Position numbers and translations under genes: made by a program. The notes under the pieces were generated by a model. The model searched no databases and had not been told where the DNA came from. It saw only the letters and a list, made by a program, of their open reading frames with translations. From positions 3,348,001 to 3,412,000 of the forward strand of contig NZ_CP050145.1 of NCBI RefSeq assembly GCF_016767715.1: a stretch of DNA of 64,000 nt, read 5' to 3'. The DNA comes from Mycobacteroides chelonae. Its GTDB lineage: Bacteria > Actinomycetota > Actinomycetes > Mycobacteriales > Mycobacteriaceae. Of this stretch, positions 20,138-29,243 are shown one piece after another (position 1 is the first letter of the stretch; each line of letters opens with the position of its first letter).

Positions 20138-20773
20138 CTACTTGCGGCCCTTCTTGGCCGGAGCCTTCTTGGCCGGAGCCTTCTTGGCGGGAGCCTTGGT
20201 CGCAGCCTTCTTGGCAGGAGCCTTGGTCACGGCCTTCTTGACGGGAGCAGCCTTCTTAACGGCGACTGCCTTCTTCACGGGCGCCTTCTTGGCGGGAGCG
20301 GCCTTCTTGACCACTGCCTTCTTCACGGGCGCCTTCTTGGCGGGAGCAGCCTTCTTGACGGCGACTGCCTTCTTGACCGGGGCGGCCTTCTTGGCGGGAG
20401 CCTTCTTGGCCGGGGCTGCCTTCTTGGCGGCGGCACGCTTCGCCGGGGCGGCGGTGGAGCCACGCTTCACAGCGGGACCGTCGGCCGGAAGCTTCTGCGA
20501 GCCAGAGACAACCGCCTTGAACTGTGCACCGGGACGGAACGTCGGAACCGACGTCGGCTTCACCTTGACGGTCTCACCGGTACGCGGGTTGCGGGCGACA
20601 CGTGCGGCGCGGCGACGCTGCTCGAAAACGCCAAAACCGGTGATGGTCACGCTCTCACCCTTATGCACGGTGCGAACGATGGTGTCGACGACGTGCTCCA
20701 CCGCGGCGGTGGCTTGCCGGCGATCCGAGCCCAATTTCTGTGTCAGAACGTCGATGAGCTCTGCTTTGTTCAT
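20138..20773 (-). CDS. hupB: HU-family nucleoid protein with Lys/Ala/Pro-rich tail
   Basis: The start at ATG 20773 has a GGAGGG site 6 nt upstream, giving 211 residues. Residues 1-90 form the HU domain ([15 protein letters not shown] start, RNPRTGE DNA-binding arm). The rest is a histone-H1-like tail of repeated [13 protein letters not shown] units. Mycobacterial HupB compacts DNA and its tail modulates binding and is modified in vivo. The coding repeats give a periodic DNA pattern over 20140-20450, not an independent repeat element. Confidence 0.98.
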   Translation of the reverse strand: MNKAELIDVLTQKLGSDRRQATAAVEHVVDTIVRTVHKGESVTITGFGVFEQRRRAARVARNPRTGETVKVKPTSVPTFRPGAQFKAVVSGSQKLPADGPAVKRGSTAAPAKRAAAKKAAPAKKAPAKKAAPVKKAVAVKKAAPAKKAPVKKAVVKKAAPAKKAPVKKAVAVKKAAPVKKAVTKAPAKKAATKAPAKKAPAKKAPAKKGRK

Positions 20774-20905
20774 GTAAAACCCTCCGAAGCCAGTGGTCCA
20801 CTTTGAACCGACTTCGAACACGGTAAACCCAACTGCACCTGATTTCCAAGTGCCACGCGTAATTTCGGCAAAATTCTCTAAGCCTTTTGCCGACCTAAAA
20901 GGAAT

Positions 20906-20924
20906 GCCCTTGGCCCCCAAGGGC
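20906..20924 (-). terminator. Putative leuD terminator
   Basis: GCCCTTG and CAAGGGC (7-bp arms, 5-nt loop) lie 10 bp beyond the leuD stop. The minus strand continues ATTCCTTTTAGG, a weak U tract. Confidence 0.5.
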
Positions 20925-20934
20925 GCCCAATCAG

Positions 20935-21534
20935 CTACTCGGAGGGCTCCAAAGTGCGGGGTTTGAACTCCGGCCGAGAGGCCTCGAAAGCTTCGATTTC
21001 GTCGACTTTTCGCAGCGTAAGGCCTATATCGTCCAGTCCTTCGAGCAGCCGCCACCTGGTGTAGTCGTCAATCTCAAACGGCACCACCGCCGTTCCGGCG
21101 GTCACTGTCCGATCGTCAAGATTCACAGTGAGTTCCAAACCAGGATTCTGCTCGATCAGTTTCCACAGCAGCTCGATGTTGGACTGATCCACCAATCCGG
21201 CGACTAGACCGGCCTTACCGGCGTTGCCCCGGAAGATGTCTCCGAAACGGGACGACAGTACTACTCGAAATCCGTAGTCCATCAAGGCCCACACGGCGTG
21301 CTCGCGGGACGATCCGGTGCCGAAATCGGGCCCGGCGACAAGCACGCTGCCCCGGTTGAACGGCTCCTGATTGAGAATGAATGACGGATCGGCACGCCAA
21401 CCGGCGAAGAGACCGTCCTCGAAACCCGTTCGGGTGACACGCTTGAGGTACACCGCCGGGATGATCTGATCGGTATCGACGTTGGAACGACGCAGCGGCA
21501 CACCAATTCCGGTGTGAGTGTCGAATGCCTCCAC
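20935..21534 (-). CDS. leuD: 3-isopropylmalate dehydratase small subunit
   Basis: The 199-residue protein has the LeuD hallmarks: [13 protein letters not shown] near the start, the [13 protein letters not shown] substrate-binding motif near residue 68, and a [14 protein letters not shown] segment. With LeuC it isomerises 2-isopropylmalate to 3-isopropylmalate in leucine synthesis. It begins 20 bp after leuC. Confidence 0.98.
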   Translation of the reverse strand: MEAFDTHTGIGVPLRRSNVDTDQIIPAVYLKRVTRTGFEDGLFAGWRADPSFILNQEPFNRGSVLVAGPDFGTGSSREHAVWALMDYGFRVVLSSRFGDIFRGNAGKAGLVAGLVDQSNIELLWKLIEQNPGLELTVNLDDRTVTAGTAVVPFEIDDYTRWRLLEGLDDIGLTLRKVDEIEAFEASRPEFKPRTLEPSE

Positions 21535-21554
21535 TATTTCCTCTCCCTGCTGGT

Positions 21555-22997
21555 CTAGAGCGCGGATTTTGCCAAATCAGCTGGCGATGAGAGCTTTCCC
21601 CGCACCGCCGTGGCCGCGGCGACGGCCGGTGACACCAAGTGGGTACGACCGCCCTTGCCCTGGCGGCCCTCGAAATTCCGGTTCGAGGTCGACGCGCACC
21701 GCTGCCCGGGAGACAGCTGGTCGGGGTTCATCCCCAGACACATGGAACATCCCGCCTGGCGCCATTGAGCGCCCGCGGCCGTGAAAATCTCACCCAGTCC
21801 CTCGGATTCGGCCTGCGCACGCACCCGCATCGAGCCGGGAACAATGAGCATGGTGACCCCCTCGGCCACCTTCTGGTCCCGCAGTACGTCGGCCACCGCG
21901 CGCAGATCCTCGATCCGCCCGTTGGTGCAGGACCCCACGAACACGGTGTCCACCGGGATCTCACGCATGGGGGTACCCGGGGTGAGATCCATATAGGTCA
22001 GCGCCTTCTCGGCCGCCAGCCGCTCCTCCTCATCGGCCATCAGCTCCGGATCAGGCACATCCGCGCTCAGGGGCACTCCCTGCCCCGGATTGGTGCCCCA
22101 GGTGACAAAGGGCGTCAAAGTACTGGCATCGATGTGCACTTCGGCGTCGAACTGAGCACCCTCGTCCGTGCGCAGCGAGTCCCATTCGGCCACAGCGGCA
22201 TCCCACAGCTCCCCCTCGGGGGCGTGCGGACGACCCTTCAGATACGCATATGTCGTCTCGTCGGGGGCGACCATGCCCGCCCGCGCACCCGCCTCAATGG
22301 ACATATTGCACATAGTCATTCGGGCCTCCATCGACATCTCTTCGACGGCCTGCCCGCGGTACTCCAGGACATAGCCCTGGCCGCCGCCGGTGCCAATCTT
22401 GGCGATCACCGCCAAAATGACGTCCTTGCTGGTGACGCCCGTCGGCAGGGGGCCGTCGATGTTGATGGCCATGGTCCGAAAGGGCCTCAGTGGCAAGGTC
22501 TGCGTGGCCATCACGTGCTCGACCTCGGAGGTCCCGATGCCCATCGCCAGTGCCCCAAATGCCCCATGTGTAGAGGTATGGCTGTCGCCGCACACGACTG
22601 TGGTGCCCGGCTGGGTCAGGCCCAACTGCGGTCCGACCACGTGCACGATGCCCTGTTCGGAGTCGCCCATCGGGTGCAGGCGGATGCCGAATTCTTGGCA
22701 GTTGCGCCGTAGCGTTTCCACCTGAGTGCGCGACACCGGATCAGCGATCGGCTTGTCGATGTCGATCGTCGGCACATTGTGGTCTTCGGTCGCGATCGTC
22801 AGATCCGGCCGGCGCACCTGCCGCCCGGCGAGCCGCAGGCCGTCGAAGGCCTGCGGGCTGGTCACCTCGTGGACCAAATGGAGATCGATATAGATGAGGT
22901 CTGGCTCTCGGGCCTCACCCTCACCGGTTCCGCGTACCACTACGTGGGAGTCCCAGACCTTCTCTGCCAGGGTCCGGGGCTGTTGGACACTAGTCAT
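21555..22997 (-). CDS. leuC: 3-isopropylmalate dehydratase large subunit
   Basis: The aconitase-family protein carries the [4Fe-4S] ligands in the VGSCTNGR and [10 protein letters not shown] regions and the GDSHTSTHG motif. Three start codons are close together; ATG 22997 is preferred because GGAG lies 6 nt upstream, with ATG 23000 and ATG 23015 as alternatives. Catalyses the leucine-pathway isomerisation with LeuD. Transcribed away from the IclR gene, across an operator-like region at 23019-23056. Confidence 0.97.
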   Translation of the reverse strand: MTSVQQPRTLAEKVWDSHVVVRGTGEGEAREPDLIYIDLHLVHEVTSPQAFDGLRLAGRQVRRPDLTIATEDHNVPTIDIDKPIADPVSRTQVETLRRNCQEFGIRLHPMGDSEQGIVHVVGPQLGLTQPGTTVVCGDSHTSTHGAFGALAMGIGTSEVEHVMATQTLPLRPFRTMAINIDGPLPTGVTSKDVILAVIAKIGTGGGQGYVLEYRGQAVEEMSMEARMTMCNMSIEAGARAGMVAPDETTYAYLKGRPHAPEGELWDAAVAEWDSLRTDEGAQFDAEVHIDASTLTPFVTWGTNPGQGVPLSADVPDPELMADEEERLAAEKALTYMDLTPGTPMREIPVDTVFVGSCTNGRIEDLRAVADVLRDQKVAEGVTMLIVPGSMRVRAQAESEGLGEIFTAAGAQWRQAGCSMCLGMNPDQLSPGQRCASTSNRNFEGRQGKGGRTHLVSPAVAAATAVRGKLSSPADLAKSAL

Positions 22998-23018
22998 CAT
23001 TGGCTCCGTGCTCATTGC

Positions 23019-23056
23019 GTCTCATTATTTGGAACGCTAGTATCGTTCCGTGAGAC
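23019..23056. promoter_or_regulatory. Nested inverted repeats: putative IclR operator for leuCD and iclR
   Basis: GGAACG (23031-23036) and CGTTCC (23044-23049) form an inner inverted repeat with a 7-bp spacer. GTCTCA (23019-23024) and TGAGAC (23051-23056) form an outer one. TAGTAT (23038-23043) inside the inner repeat is a -10 element 6 nt before the iclR GTG start, so binding would block the regulator's own leaderless promoter and probably affect leuCD. Confidence 0.65.
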
Positions 23057-23751
23057 AGCATAGCGGTATCGGCGTCCTCGACAAAGCGGTGCAGGTCCTG
23101 ACGGCCATCGGCGACTCCCCCTGCGGGCTGGCGGAATTGTGCGAACGCACCGGGCTCCCCCGGGCCACCGCTCACCGGCTGGCGGCGGGGCTGGAAGTCC
23201 ACCGACTCCTCTCCCGTGACGGTGACGGGCAATGGCAGCTCGGCGCCGGGCTGACCGAACTCGCCGCACATGTGAACGATCCGCTGCTCAGCGCCAGCAC
23301 CCAGGTGCTGCCGAAACTGCGTGAGATCACCGGCGAGAGCGTGCAGCTCTACCGCCGCGAAGGCACCGTCCGCATCTGCGTGGCGGCACTCGAACCACCA
23401 GCTGGGCTTCGCGATACCGTGCCGGTCGGATCACGCCTGCCCATGTCCGCCGGATCAGGTGCCAAAGTTCTGCTAGCCCACAGCGACACCGCCACCCAGG
23501 CCGCGGTGCTGCCCGAAGCGACATTCACCGAGCGCGCTCTGGCCGACGTACGCAAGCGCGGTTGGGCGCAAAGCGCCGCCGAACGGGAGGCGGGGGTCGC
23601 CAGTGTGTCGGCGCCCGTTCGCGACCGGCACGGCAATGTCGTTGCGGCGATATCGGTTTCCGGCCCCATCGATCGGATGGGCCGGCGGCCGGGCGCTCGC
23701 TGGGCCGCCGATCTCGTGGCCGCATCAGAGGCGATAACAGCCCGGCTTTAA
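23050..23751 (+). CDS. IclR-family regulator of leucine genes (NdgR/LtbR-like)
   Basis: The 233-residue protein has an N-terminal winged helix (TGLPRATAHRLAAGL near residue 36) and a C-terminal IclR effector domain. It lies divergent to leuCD, as do NdgR of Streptomyces and LtbR of Corynebacterium, which control leucine genes. GTG 23050 is 6 nt after a TAGTAT -10, so the mRNA is probably leaderless. Orthologue of Rv2989 by position. Effector not known from sequence. Confidence 0.92.
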   Translation: MRQHSGIGVLDKAVQVLTAIGDSPCGLAELCERTGLPRATAHRLAAGLEVHRLLSRDGDGQWQLGAGLTELAAHVNDPLLSASTQVLPKLREITGESVQLYRREGTVRICVAALEPPAGLRDTVPVGSRLPMSAGSGAKVLLAHSDTATQAAVLPEATFTERALADVRKRGWAQSAAEREAGVASVSAPVRDRHGNVVAAISVSGPIDRMGRRPGARWAADLVAASEAITARL

Positions 23752-23760
23752 GCTCCGAAG

Positions 23761-24258
23761 ATGGGAACCAACCAGCGCTCGCAGATCGTCATGTCTGACG
23801 AAGAGATCACCGCGTTCATCAACAACTCACGCAACACCACCATGGCGACCATCGGCGCCGACGGGCAGCCGCACCTGGTCGCCATGTGGTACGCGGTGAT
23901 CGACGGCGAGCTGTGGTTCGAGACCAAGGCCAAGTCGCAGAAGGTGGTCAACCTCAAGCGCAACCCCACCATCACATGCCTCATCGAGGACGGACTCACC
24001 TACGACACCCTGCGCGGCGTGGCGATCGAGGGCCAGGCAGAAATCGTCGAGGATCCGGACAAGCTGTTCCAGGTGGGCGTCAGCGTCTTCGAGCGGTACA
24101 CCGCCCCGTACACCGAAGAAATGAAGCCATTTGTCGAGACGATGCTCAACAAGCGCATCGCGGTCCGGGTGCGCCCTACCCGCATTCGGTCCTGGGATCA
24201 CCGCAAGCTCGGCATGCCCGCGATGCCCGTGGGCGGGTCGACGGCGCCGCAACAGTAG
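23761..24258 (+). CDS. PPOX-class F420-dependent oxidoreductase (Rv2991-like)
   Basis: The 165-residue split-barrel flavin/F420-binding protein has the family segments TTMATIGADGQPHLVAMWY and SQKVVNLKRNPTITC. Such proteins reduce substrates with F420H2 or bind flavin; the substrate is unknown. It starts 9 bp after the IclR gene and corresponds to Rv2991. The following small gene begins 8 bp after its stop. Confidence 0.88.
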   Translation: MGTNQRSQIVMSDEEITAFINNSRNTTMATIGADGQPHLVAMWYAVIDGELWFETKAKSQKVVNLKRNPTITCLIEDGLTYDTLRGVAIEGQAEIVEDPDKLFQVGVSVFERYTAPYTEEMKPFVETMLNKRIAVRVRPTRIRSWDHRKLGMPAMPVGGSTAPQQ

Positions 24259-24266
24259 GCACGGCG

Positions 24267-24569
24267 GTGGGCCGGCTCGCGCGCGATGCGTTCGACTCTT
24301 TCCGTGAGGGTCTACGCCATAAGAAGATCAAGCGGCCATTGAGCGATGCGCTGGTCCACCACCTCAGTTCTGGCGAGGTATCCGGAGAGCAGGGCGACCG
24401 GATCCGCGAATTGTGCGCCGAGACCCTCGACCTCGAGGTGGACGTCGCAAAGGCCGGCGCGCAACAAGCACGCAAATTTGTGATCTGGACCCTGCGTAAC
24501 CGCCATCCCGAGCTGACCGAGGAAGCACTGCGGATGTTAGGTGACTACCGCGCCGAGAGTTGGCGCTAG
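24267..24569 (+). CDS. Small conserved-looking hypothetical protein
   Basis: A GTG at 24267, 8 bp after the PPOX gene, begins a 100-residue frame with strong codon bias. The product is helical and charged (HHLSSGEVSGEQGDRIREL near the middle) with no signal peptide or membrane segment. It is not recognised. The frame continues open upstream inside the PPOX gene, but that part is only a shadow. Likely cotranscribed with the PPOX gene. Confidence 0.6.
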   Translation: MGRLARDAFDSFREGLRHKKIKRPLSDALVHHLSSGEVSGEQGDRIRELCAETLDLEVDVAKAGAQQARKFVIWTLRNRHPELTEEALRMLGDYRAESWR

Positions 24570-24586
24570 CTTCGAAGAAGAGCTGG

Positions 24587-24659
24587 TACCCCCGATGGGA
24601 TTCGAACCCACGCTACCGCCGTGAGAGGGCGGCGTCCTAGGCCGCTAGACGACGGGGGC
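24587..24659 (-). tRNA. tRNA-Glu (CTC)
   Basis: Cloverleaf on the minus strand: acceptor GCCCCCG pairs with CGGGGGT, anticodon CTC sits in a CCGCC/GGCGG-closed arm, the T-loop is GGTTCGAATCC, and CCA is encoded at 24586-24584. It charges with Glu for GAG codons and lies beside gltX. Confidence 0.96.
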
Positions 24660-24756
24660 TAGAACATTTCCGTGCAACGCGCGTGGCGCGCAGACTTGAC
24701 AGTCTAGCTCACCGGTACGCATCACACCAAATCACTTGTCGTGCAAATGATTTGCG

Positions 24757-24828
24757 CTGGGGTACCAGGACTCGAACCTAGAATGGCGGTACCAGAAACC
24801 GCTGTGTTGCCAATTACACCATACCCCA
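24757..24828 (-). tRNA. tRNA-Gln (CTG)
   Basis: Cloverleaf on the minus strand: acceptor TGGGGTA pairs with TACCCCA, discriminator G, anticodon CTG within TTTCTGG, T-loop GGTTCGAGTCC. No CCA is encoded. In mycobacteria this tRNA is first charged with Glu by GltX and then amidated by GatCAB, whose A and B subunits are encoded at 58.6-64 kb. Confidence 0.96.
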
Positions 24829-24906
24829 TTGGCCTCGCAGAACCGCAGGTCAGCGCGCCGACAGCGGACTTTGGAGCCGACGAGCAGACTACCAAACCAA
24901 GGGCGA

Positions 24907-26409
24907 TTAACCCGAATCGGTTTGACCCTCTACCTCATTTTCCCAGGTCCGAGCGTTTCTCAGCCGCTGCAGGGTGCGTTCGGAACCCAGCAGTTCCATA
25001 GATTCGAACAGCGGCGGGCTCACCGTCGCACCGGTGACGGCGACACGCAGCGGCCCGAACGCCTTCCGGGGTTTGAGTTCGAGTCCCTCGATGAGCGCGC
25101 CCTTGAGCGCCTCCTCGATCGCAGGTGTGGTCCAGGCATCGACGGACTCCAGCGCACCGATCGCCGCATCCAGCACCGGCAGTGAGGCCTCCCCCAGTTC
25201 CTTGCGGGCCGATCCCGGATCGATGGCATAGACATCGTCGTTGAGGAACTTCAGCAGCCCCCAGGCGTCGCCCAGCACCACAACCCGCGTCTGCACCAGA
25301 TCCGCCGCCACCGCGAAGGCGCTGTCCTCAAGTCCGAGCTCGTACCCGTGGGCGGCGAAGAAGGTCTGCAGCCGCGCCACGAACTCCTCCGGGGCCAGCA
25401 GCCGGATGTGCTCGGCGTTGAGGGCGTCGGCCTTCTTCTGATCGAACCGCGCCGGATTCGAGTTGACGTTGGCGACGTCGAAGGCGGCGACCATCTCCGA
25501 CAGGCTGAAGATGTCGTGATCGTCGGCTATCGACCATCCCAGCAGGGCAAGGTAATTCAGCAGCCCCTCGGGGATGAACCCGCGGTCGCGGTGCAGGAAC
25601 AGGTTGGACTGCGGATCGCGCTTGGACAGCTTCTTGGTGCCCTCGCCGAGCACCGACGGCAGGTGCGCGAACACCGGTATCGAGTCGGCGACTCCGATCC
25701 GGATCATGGCCTCATACAGGGCGATCTGGCGCGGTGTCGACGGCAGCAGATCCTCACCGCGCAGCACGTGAGTGATCTTCATCAACGCGTCGTCGACGGG
25801 GTTCACCAACGTGTACAACGGATCTCCGTTACCGCGGGTCAGCGCGAAGTCGGGCACCACACCCGCGGCGAACGTGGTCTCCCCACGCACCAGGTCGTTC
25901 CAGGTGACGTCGTGATCGGGCATCCGCAGCCGGACAACAGGGTTGCGCCCTTCCGCCTGGAAGGCCGCACGCTGCTCATCGGTGAGGTCGCGGTCGTAAT
26001 TGTCGTATCCGAGCTTTGGATTGCGTCCCGCGGCCAGATGGCGCGCCTCCACCTCCTCCGGGGTGGAGAACGACTCATAGGCCTCCCCCGCCGCCAGCAG
26101 CTTGCGCACCACCTCGAGGTGCAGCTCCTTGCGCTGCGACTGCCGGTACGGCGCGTACGGCCCACCGACCTCGGGCCCCTCGTCCCAGTCCAGGCCAAGC
26201 CACCGCAGGGCGTCCAGGATCGCCAGATAGCTCTCCTCACTGTCGCGGCCCGCATCGGTGTCCTCGATACGGAATACGAAGTCGCCTCCGCAGTGTCGCG
26301 CATAGGCCCAGTTGAACAGCGCGGTCCGAATCAATCCGACATGCGGGGTACCGGTCGGCGAAGGGCAGAAACGTACCCGGACCTTGCCAGATCCAGTGGT
26401 GTCACTCAT
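24907..26409 (-). CDS. gltX: Glutamyl-tRNA synthetase (non-discriminating)
   Basis: The 500-residue class I synthetase has a HIGH-like motif in [14 protein letters not shown] (near residue 18) and a KMSKS-like motif KKLSKRDPQ (near 250). It charges both tRNA-Glu and tRNA-Gln, since no glutaminyl-tRNA synthetase is expected in this group and gatA/gatB are nearby. It starts 2 bp after the FAH-family gene and is followed by the two matching tRNA genes. Confidence 0.97.
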   Translation of the reverse strand: MSDTTGSGKVRVRFCPSPTGTPHVGLIRTALFNWAYARHCGGDFVFRIEDTDAGRDSEESYLAILDALRWLGLDWDEGPEVGGPYAPYRQSQRKELHLEVVRKLLAAGEAYESFSTPEEVEARHLAAGRNPKLGYDNYDRDLTDEQRAAFQAEGRNPVVRLRMPDHDVTWNDLVRGETTFAAGVVPDFALTRGNGDPLYTLVNPVDDALMKITHVLRGEDLLPSTPRQIALYEAMIRIGVADSIPVFAHLPSVLGEGTKKLSKRDPQSNLFLHRDRGFIPEGLLNYLALLGWSIADDHDIFSLSEMVAAFDVANVNSNPARFDQKKADALNAEHIRLLAPEEFVARLQTFFAAHGYELGLEDSAFAVAADLVQTRVVVLGDAWGLLKFLNDDVYAIDPGSARKELGEASLPVLDAAIGALESVDAWTTPAIEEALKGALIEGLELKPRKAFGPLRVAVTGATVSPPLFESMELLGSERTLQRLRNARTWENEVEGQTDSG

Positions 26410-26411
26410 TG

Positions 26412-27188
26412 TTACTTCGCCTTCCGCACAACAGGATTGGACAAGGTGCCGATACCTTCGATGGTGACGCTCACGGTATCTCCGTCGACGATGGGGCCGA
26501 CGCCCTCAGGTGTTCCGGTAAGGATCACGTCGCCGGGCAGCAGGGTCATCACTGCCGACACCCACTCCACGATCGCGCCGACATCGTGCAATAGCAACGA
26601 GGTTCGGCTGCTCTGCCGGACTTCGCCATTGACCTCGGTGCGGATGGCCAGATCCGAGGGATCAAGATCAGTGACAATCCACGGCCCCAGCGGGCAGAAC
26701 GTGTCGTGTCCCTTGGCTCGTGTCCACTGCCCGTCGGCACGCTGGTGATCGCGCGCGGAGACGTCGTTGCCGATCGTGTACCCCAGAATGACCTCGGCCG
26801 CCCGGGAGGCGGGGACGTCCTTGCACGGCCGGCCGATCACGATCGCCAACTCGCCCTCGTGGTGGACCTCGGATGCGCTGGGCGGCAGCTGAATCGGCAG
26901 ACCCGGACCAATGATCGAGGTGTTGGGCTTGATGAAGATCACGGGCGACTCCGGTGGGGCACCACCCATCTCGGCGGCATGGGCGGCGTAGTTCTTACCC
27001 ATGGCCACCACCTTGCTGGCCAGAATCGGCGCCAGCAGCCTGACGTCGGCGAGCGGCCACTGGCGCCCGGTGAAAGTGGGCGTCCCGAAGGGATGCTCGG
27101 CGATCTCCCTGGCGGTCTCGGTGCCGTCATCTCCCTCGATACTGACGAAGGCGACACCATCTGGGCTGGCAATACGTCCTAGGCGCAT
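26412..27188 (-). CDS. Fumarylacetoacetate hydrolase family protein (Rv2993c-like)
   Basis: The 258-residue protein has the FAH-fold metal ligands in [11 protein letters not shown] (about 108-118) with further acidic residues in [11 protein letters not shown], and a [13 protein letters not shown] segment. Family members hydrolyse or decarboxylate beta-diketo acids (for example 2-hydroxyhepta-2,4-diene-1,7-dioate isomerase). The substrate here is unknown. TAGGCT (27196-27201) lies 7 nt upstream, inside the end of the TetR gene, as a leaderless promoter for this gene and gltX. Confidence 0.9.
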   Translation of the reverse strand: MRLGRIASPDGVAFVSIEGDDGTETAREIAEHPFGTPTFTGRQWPLADVRLLAPILASKVVAMGKNYAAHAAEMGGAPPESPVIFIKPNTSIIGPGLPIQLPPSASEVHHEGELAIVIGRPCKDVPASRAAEVILGYTIGNDVSARDHQRADGQWTRAKGHDTFCPLGPWIVTDLDPSDLAIRTEVNGEVRQSSRTSLLLHDVGAIVEWVSAVMTLLPGDVILTGTPEGVGPIVDGDTVSVTIEGIGTLSNPVVRKAK

Positions 27189-27195
27189 TTACATG

Positions 27196-27201
27196 AGCCT
27201 A
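27196..27201 (-). promoter_or_regulatory. -10 element of FAH-gltX operon (leaderless)
   Basis: TAGGCT on the minus strand ends 7 nt before ATG 27188 and overlaps the last codon of the TetR gene. Confidence 0.5.
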
Positions 27202-27858
27202 GTTGCCGGGCTTTGCACCTTCCTCGGCATCCTCACGTTGGTCCTCCCGGATGTTGGCGCGAGTGACCAACGCCACCAGAAAGTCCTCCAACCGGTCGTG
27301 GGTGATATCGAGTTCCCCACGAAACCAAGTGGTGACCAAGTCCAGTCCACCGGAAACCAGCGTGAAGGTGGCCAGGTCCAGATCGGGGTCCAGCGCATCG
27401 TCGGCGGGAAGCAGCACGCGGCCCTGATCGGCCATCACCTGTGCCAGCGTCTTGACCAGATCGCGGCGGCGGGCCGCCAGCCCCTCGGTGGCCTGCGATT
27501 CCACCAGCAGCCTGCCCCGACGCGGGTCGGCGGTGAGAAATCGCAAGCCGCTACCGATGGCCGCACGGGTACGTACCACCGGATCCTTCGACGTCGAGCT
27601 CTTCGCGATGGCCTCGATGATGGCTGCCGATCCCGCCAGCATCTGTTCATCGAGCATCGCGAGCACCAACTCATCGGTGCTGCGGAAGCTCTCGTAGAAG
27701 TACCGATCGTTGAGCCGGGCCTCGGCACATACGCCGCGCACCGTCAGCCCCTTCACGCCGCCACCGGCGACCAGGTCCAGCGCGGCGTCCAGGAGCGCCG
27801 CGCGTCGTCGTGCGCGTCGCTCGCCGGAGGTGGCACCGCCATAGGTCCGGGATGGCAT
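27199..27858 (-). CDS. TetR-family transcriptional regulator
   Basis: The 219-residue protein has a TetR helix-turn-helix (LTVRGVCAEARLNDRYFYESF, near 38-58) and a ligand domain with an acidic, hydrophilic C-terminal tail. It is divergent from the MpaB-like gene at 27973, with a clear inverted repeat between them at 27912-27929. It probably represses itself and that gene. The ligand is unknown. Confidence 0.9.
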   Translation of the reverse strand: MPSRTYGGATSGERRARRRAALLDAALDLVAGGGVKGLTVRGVCAEARLNDRYFYESFRSTDELVLAMLDEQMLAGSAAIIEAIAKSSTSKDPVVRTRAAIGSGLRFLTADPRRGRLLVESQATEGLAARRRDLVKTLAQVMADQGRVLLPADDALDPDLDLATFTLVSGGLDLVTTWFRGELDITHDRLEDFLVALVTRANIREDQREDAEEGAKPGN

Positions 27859-27911
27859 CCGCCGATTGTCGCACTTTGGTTCTTGACCTCACGGCATTTT
27901 CTGGTGATGAT

Positions 27912-27944
27912 TCTCACCAGATGGTGAGACGTGTCACCAGATGG
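27912..27944. promoter_or_regulatory. Putative TetR operator upstream of MpaB-like gene
   Basis: TCTCACC-AGAT-GGTGAGA (27912-27929) is a perfect inverted repeat with 7-bp arms. Its TCACCAGATGG core recurs at 27934-27944, exactly 20 bp later. The site lies between TTGACC (27883-27888) and the start codon at 27973. Confidence 0.65.
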
Positions 27945-27972
27945 CCCGTTCAACGAGGAAAGGACCTCATTC

Positions 27973-29190
27973 ATGGCTTCGAGCTGGCAGAAGCTCCCCA
28001 ACCCGCCGCAACTTCGCGAGTTCCCGTTCAACGTGTTCACACGCTTCCTGGCCGGACGGGACATCCGCGCGACCGCCGAGCAGCGGGAGACCTTCCGTCA
28101 GTACGCGCACGTCGGCGACCCGCTCGCCGATGCCGTGGTCGCGATGTTCGCGCGTTTCCCGGCGGGCCAGGGGCGACGGATGTTCGAGATGGCATTGGAG
28201 TCCGGCATCGAATCGGTCGACAATCCCCCCGAGGAACTCGTTGCGTTCTTCACACAGGTCGATGCCCGGCCGTATTGGCTCGACGACGCGAAGCTTGAGC
28301 TGGCCGCGCGGGTCAGCATGCGCACCGGAGTGGTGGGCCTGGGCCTGGCACTGCCCGGCCTTGCCCTCACCGGGGGCTATCTCTCGTCCCGCGCCGACAA
28401 ACCCCTGGTCGGTACCGGCAATCTGAATCTGCAGGCCGCGGCCCCGCGCCGGCTGCACGAGACGGCGCAATGGCTCATCGATGTCACCTCTCCCGGTGGA
28501 CTCGAGCGGTTCGCCACCGGTTTCAAGGGAGTGTCTCGAGTCCGTCTCATGCATGCGCTGGTTCGCGGCGCCATGAATCGGCGCGATGACTGGGATTACG
28601 AGAACTGGGACACCCCGATCAATCAGATCCAGTTGGCGGGGACGCTGATGCTCTTCTCGCTGGCCAATCTGGCGGGATGCCAGGCCATGGGCATGAGTTT
28701 CTCGGACACTGAGCGCGAGGCAGTCTTCCATTTCTGGCGATATGTCGGGCAGCTCATGGGAATTCACCCCGAACTCGTACCCACCAGCGAGGAGGACACC
28801 TGGCGGTTGTTCTGGCTGGAGGCCGATACCGAGTTCCTGCCCGACGAGGACTCGTACTCGCTGACGCAGGCGCTACACCGGTCCATGCCGGACGAGCCCG
28901 CGTTCATGCGGCTTTCCCGCGCCTATCTTTCGTCCTACAGCCGCCTCATCCTCGGCAAGACACATGCCGACCACCTGGGGCTTATCGACAGCAAGTCGAT
29001 GCAGGCCGCGGTCCTGGGGACGTCGGTGGTCAATTGGTTCTTCGAGCGCCGCAATGTCTTGCCGGGAATGACCCGCATCAGCGAGGAATTCGGTCACTTT
29101 GCGCGGCGCCAGATCGTCTCGCGCGGCATGGCACAGACCGGGGGCGATCGCACCTACCGGCAGCACGACAAGCTCGCGACGGCCAGCTAG
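27973..29190 (+). CDS. MpaB-like oxygenase family protein (DUF2236)
   Basis: ATG 27973 follows AGGAAAGG, giving 405 residues. The protein resembles the DUF2236 family, related to the haem-b latex-clearing oxygenases, with a conserved Arg/His pattern in a helical core (RVSMRTGVVG, RLMHALVR, NQIQLAGTLMLF segments). The reaction is not established. It is regulated most likely by the divergent TetR. A second DUF2236 gene is at 41177. Confidence 0.8.
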   Translation: MASSWQKLPNPPQLREFPFNVFTRFLAGRDIRATAEQRETFRQYAHVGDPLADAVVAMFARFPAGQGRRMFEMALESGIESVDNPPEELVAFFTQVDARPYWLDDAKLELAARVSMRTGVVGLGLALPGLALTGGYLSSRADKPLVGTGNLNLQAAAPRRLHETAQWLIDVTSPGGLERFATGFKGVSRVRLMHALVRGAMNRRDDWDYENWDTPINQIQLAGTLMLFSLANLAGCQAMGMSFSDTEREAVFHFWRYVGQLMGIHPELVPTSEEDTWRLFWLEADTEFLPDEDSYSLTQALHRSMPDEPAFMRLSRAYLSSYSRLILGKTHADHLGLIDSKSMQAAVLGTSVVNWFFERRNVLPGMTRISEEFGHFARRQIVSRGMAQTGGDRTYRQHDKLATAS

Positions 29191-29193
29191 CAA

Positions 29194-29210
29194 ATCCCAT
29201 ATATTGGGAT
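29194..29210. promoter_or_regulatory. Inverted repeat upstream of MFS gene
   Basis: ATCCCA (29194-29199) and TGGGAT (29205-29210) flank TATAT. It is a candidate operator for the MFS gene at 29244; no adjacent dedicated regulator is obvious. Confidence 0.4.
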
Positions 29211-29243
29211 ACTAGTTCAACAATTTGAGATAGATGTGGAACC

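Noticed and set aside
20140..20450. Periodic DNA pattern that could suggest a repeat array
   Set aside because: The period follows coding of [10 protein letters not shown] units; no spacers, so not CRISPR or a satellite.
20142..20777. Long plus-strand frame opposite hupB rich in Ala, Phe, Leu and Gly
   Set aside because: It is the antisense image of the Lys/Ala/Pro repeat tail of hupB. It has no ribosome binding site or recognisable family and hupB has a strong start.
20774..21055. 94-codon N-terminal extension of hupB
   Set aside because: HU proteins start MNKAEL and ATG 20773 has a GGAGGG site.
24584..24830. Integration site at the tRNA-Glu/tRNA-Gln genes
   Set aside because: No integrase, no duplicated tRNA end and conserved backbone genes on both sides.
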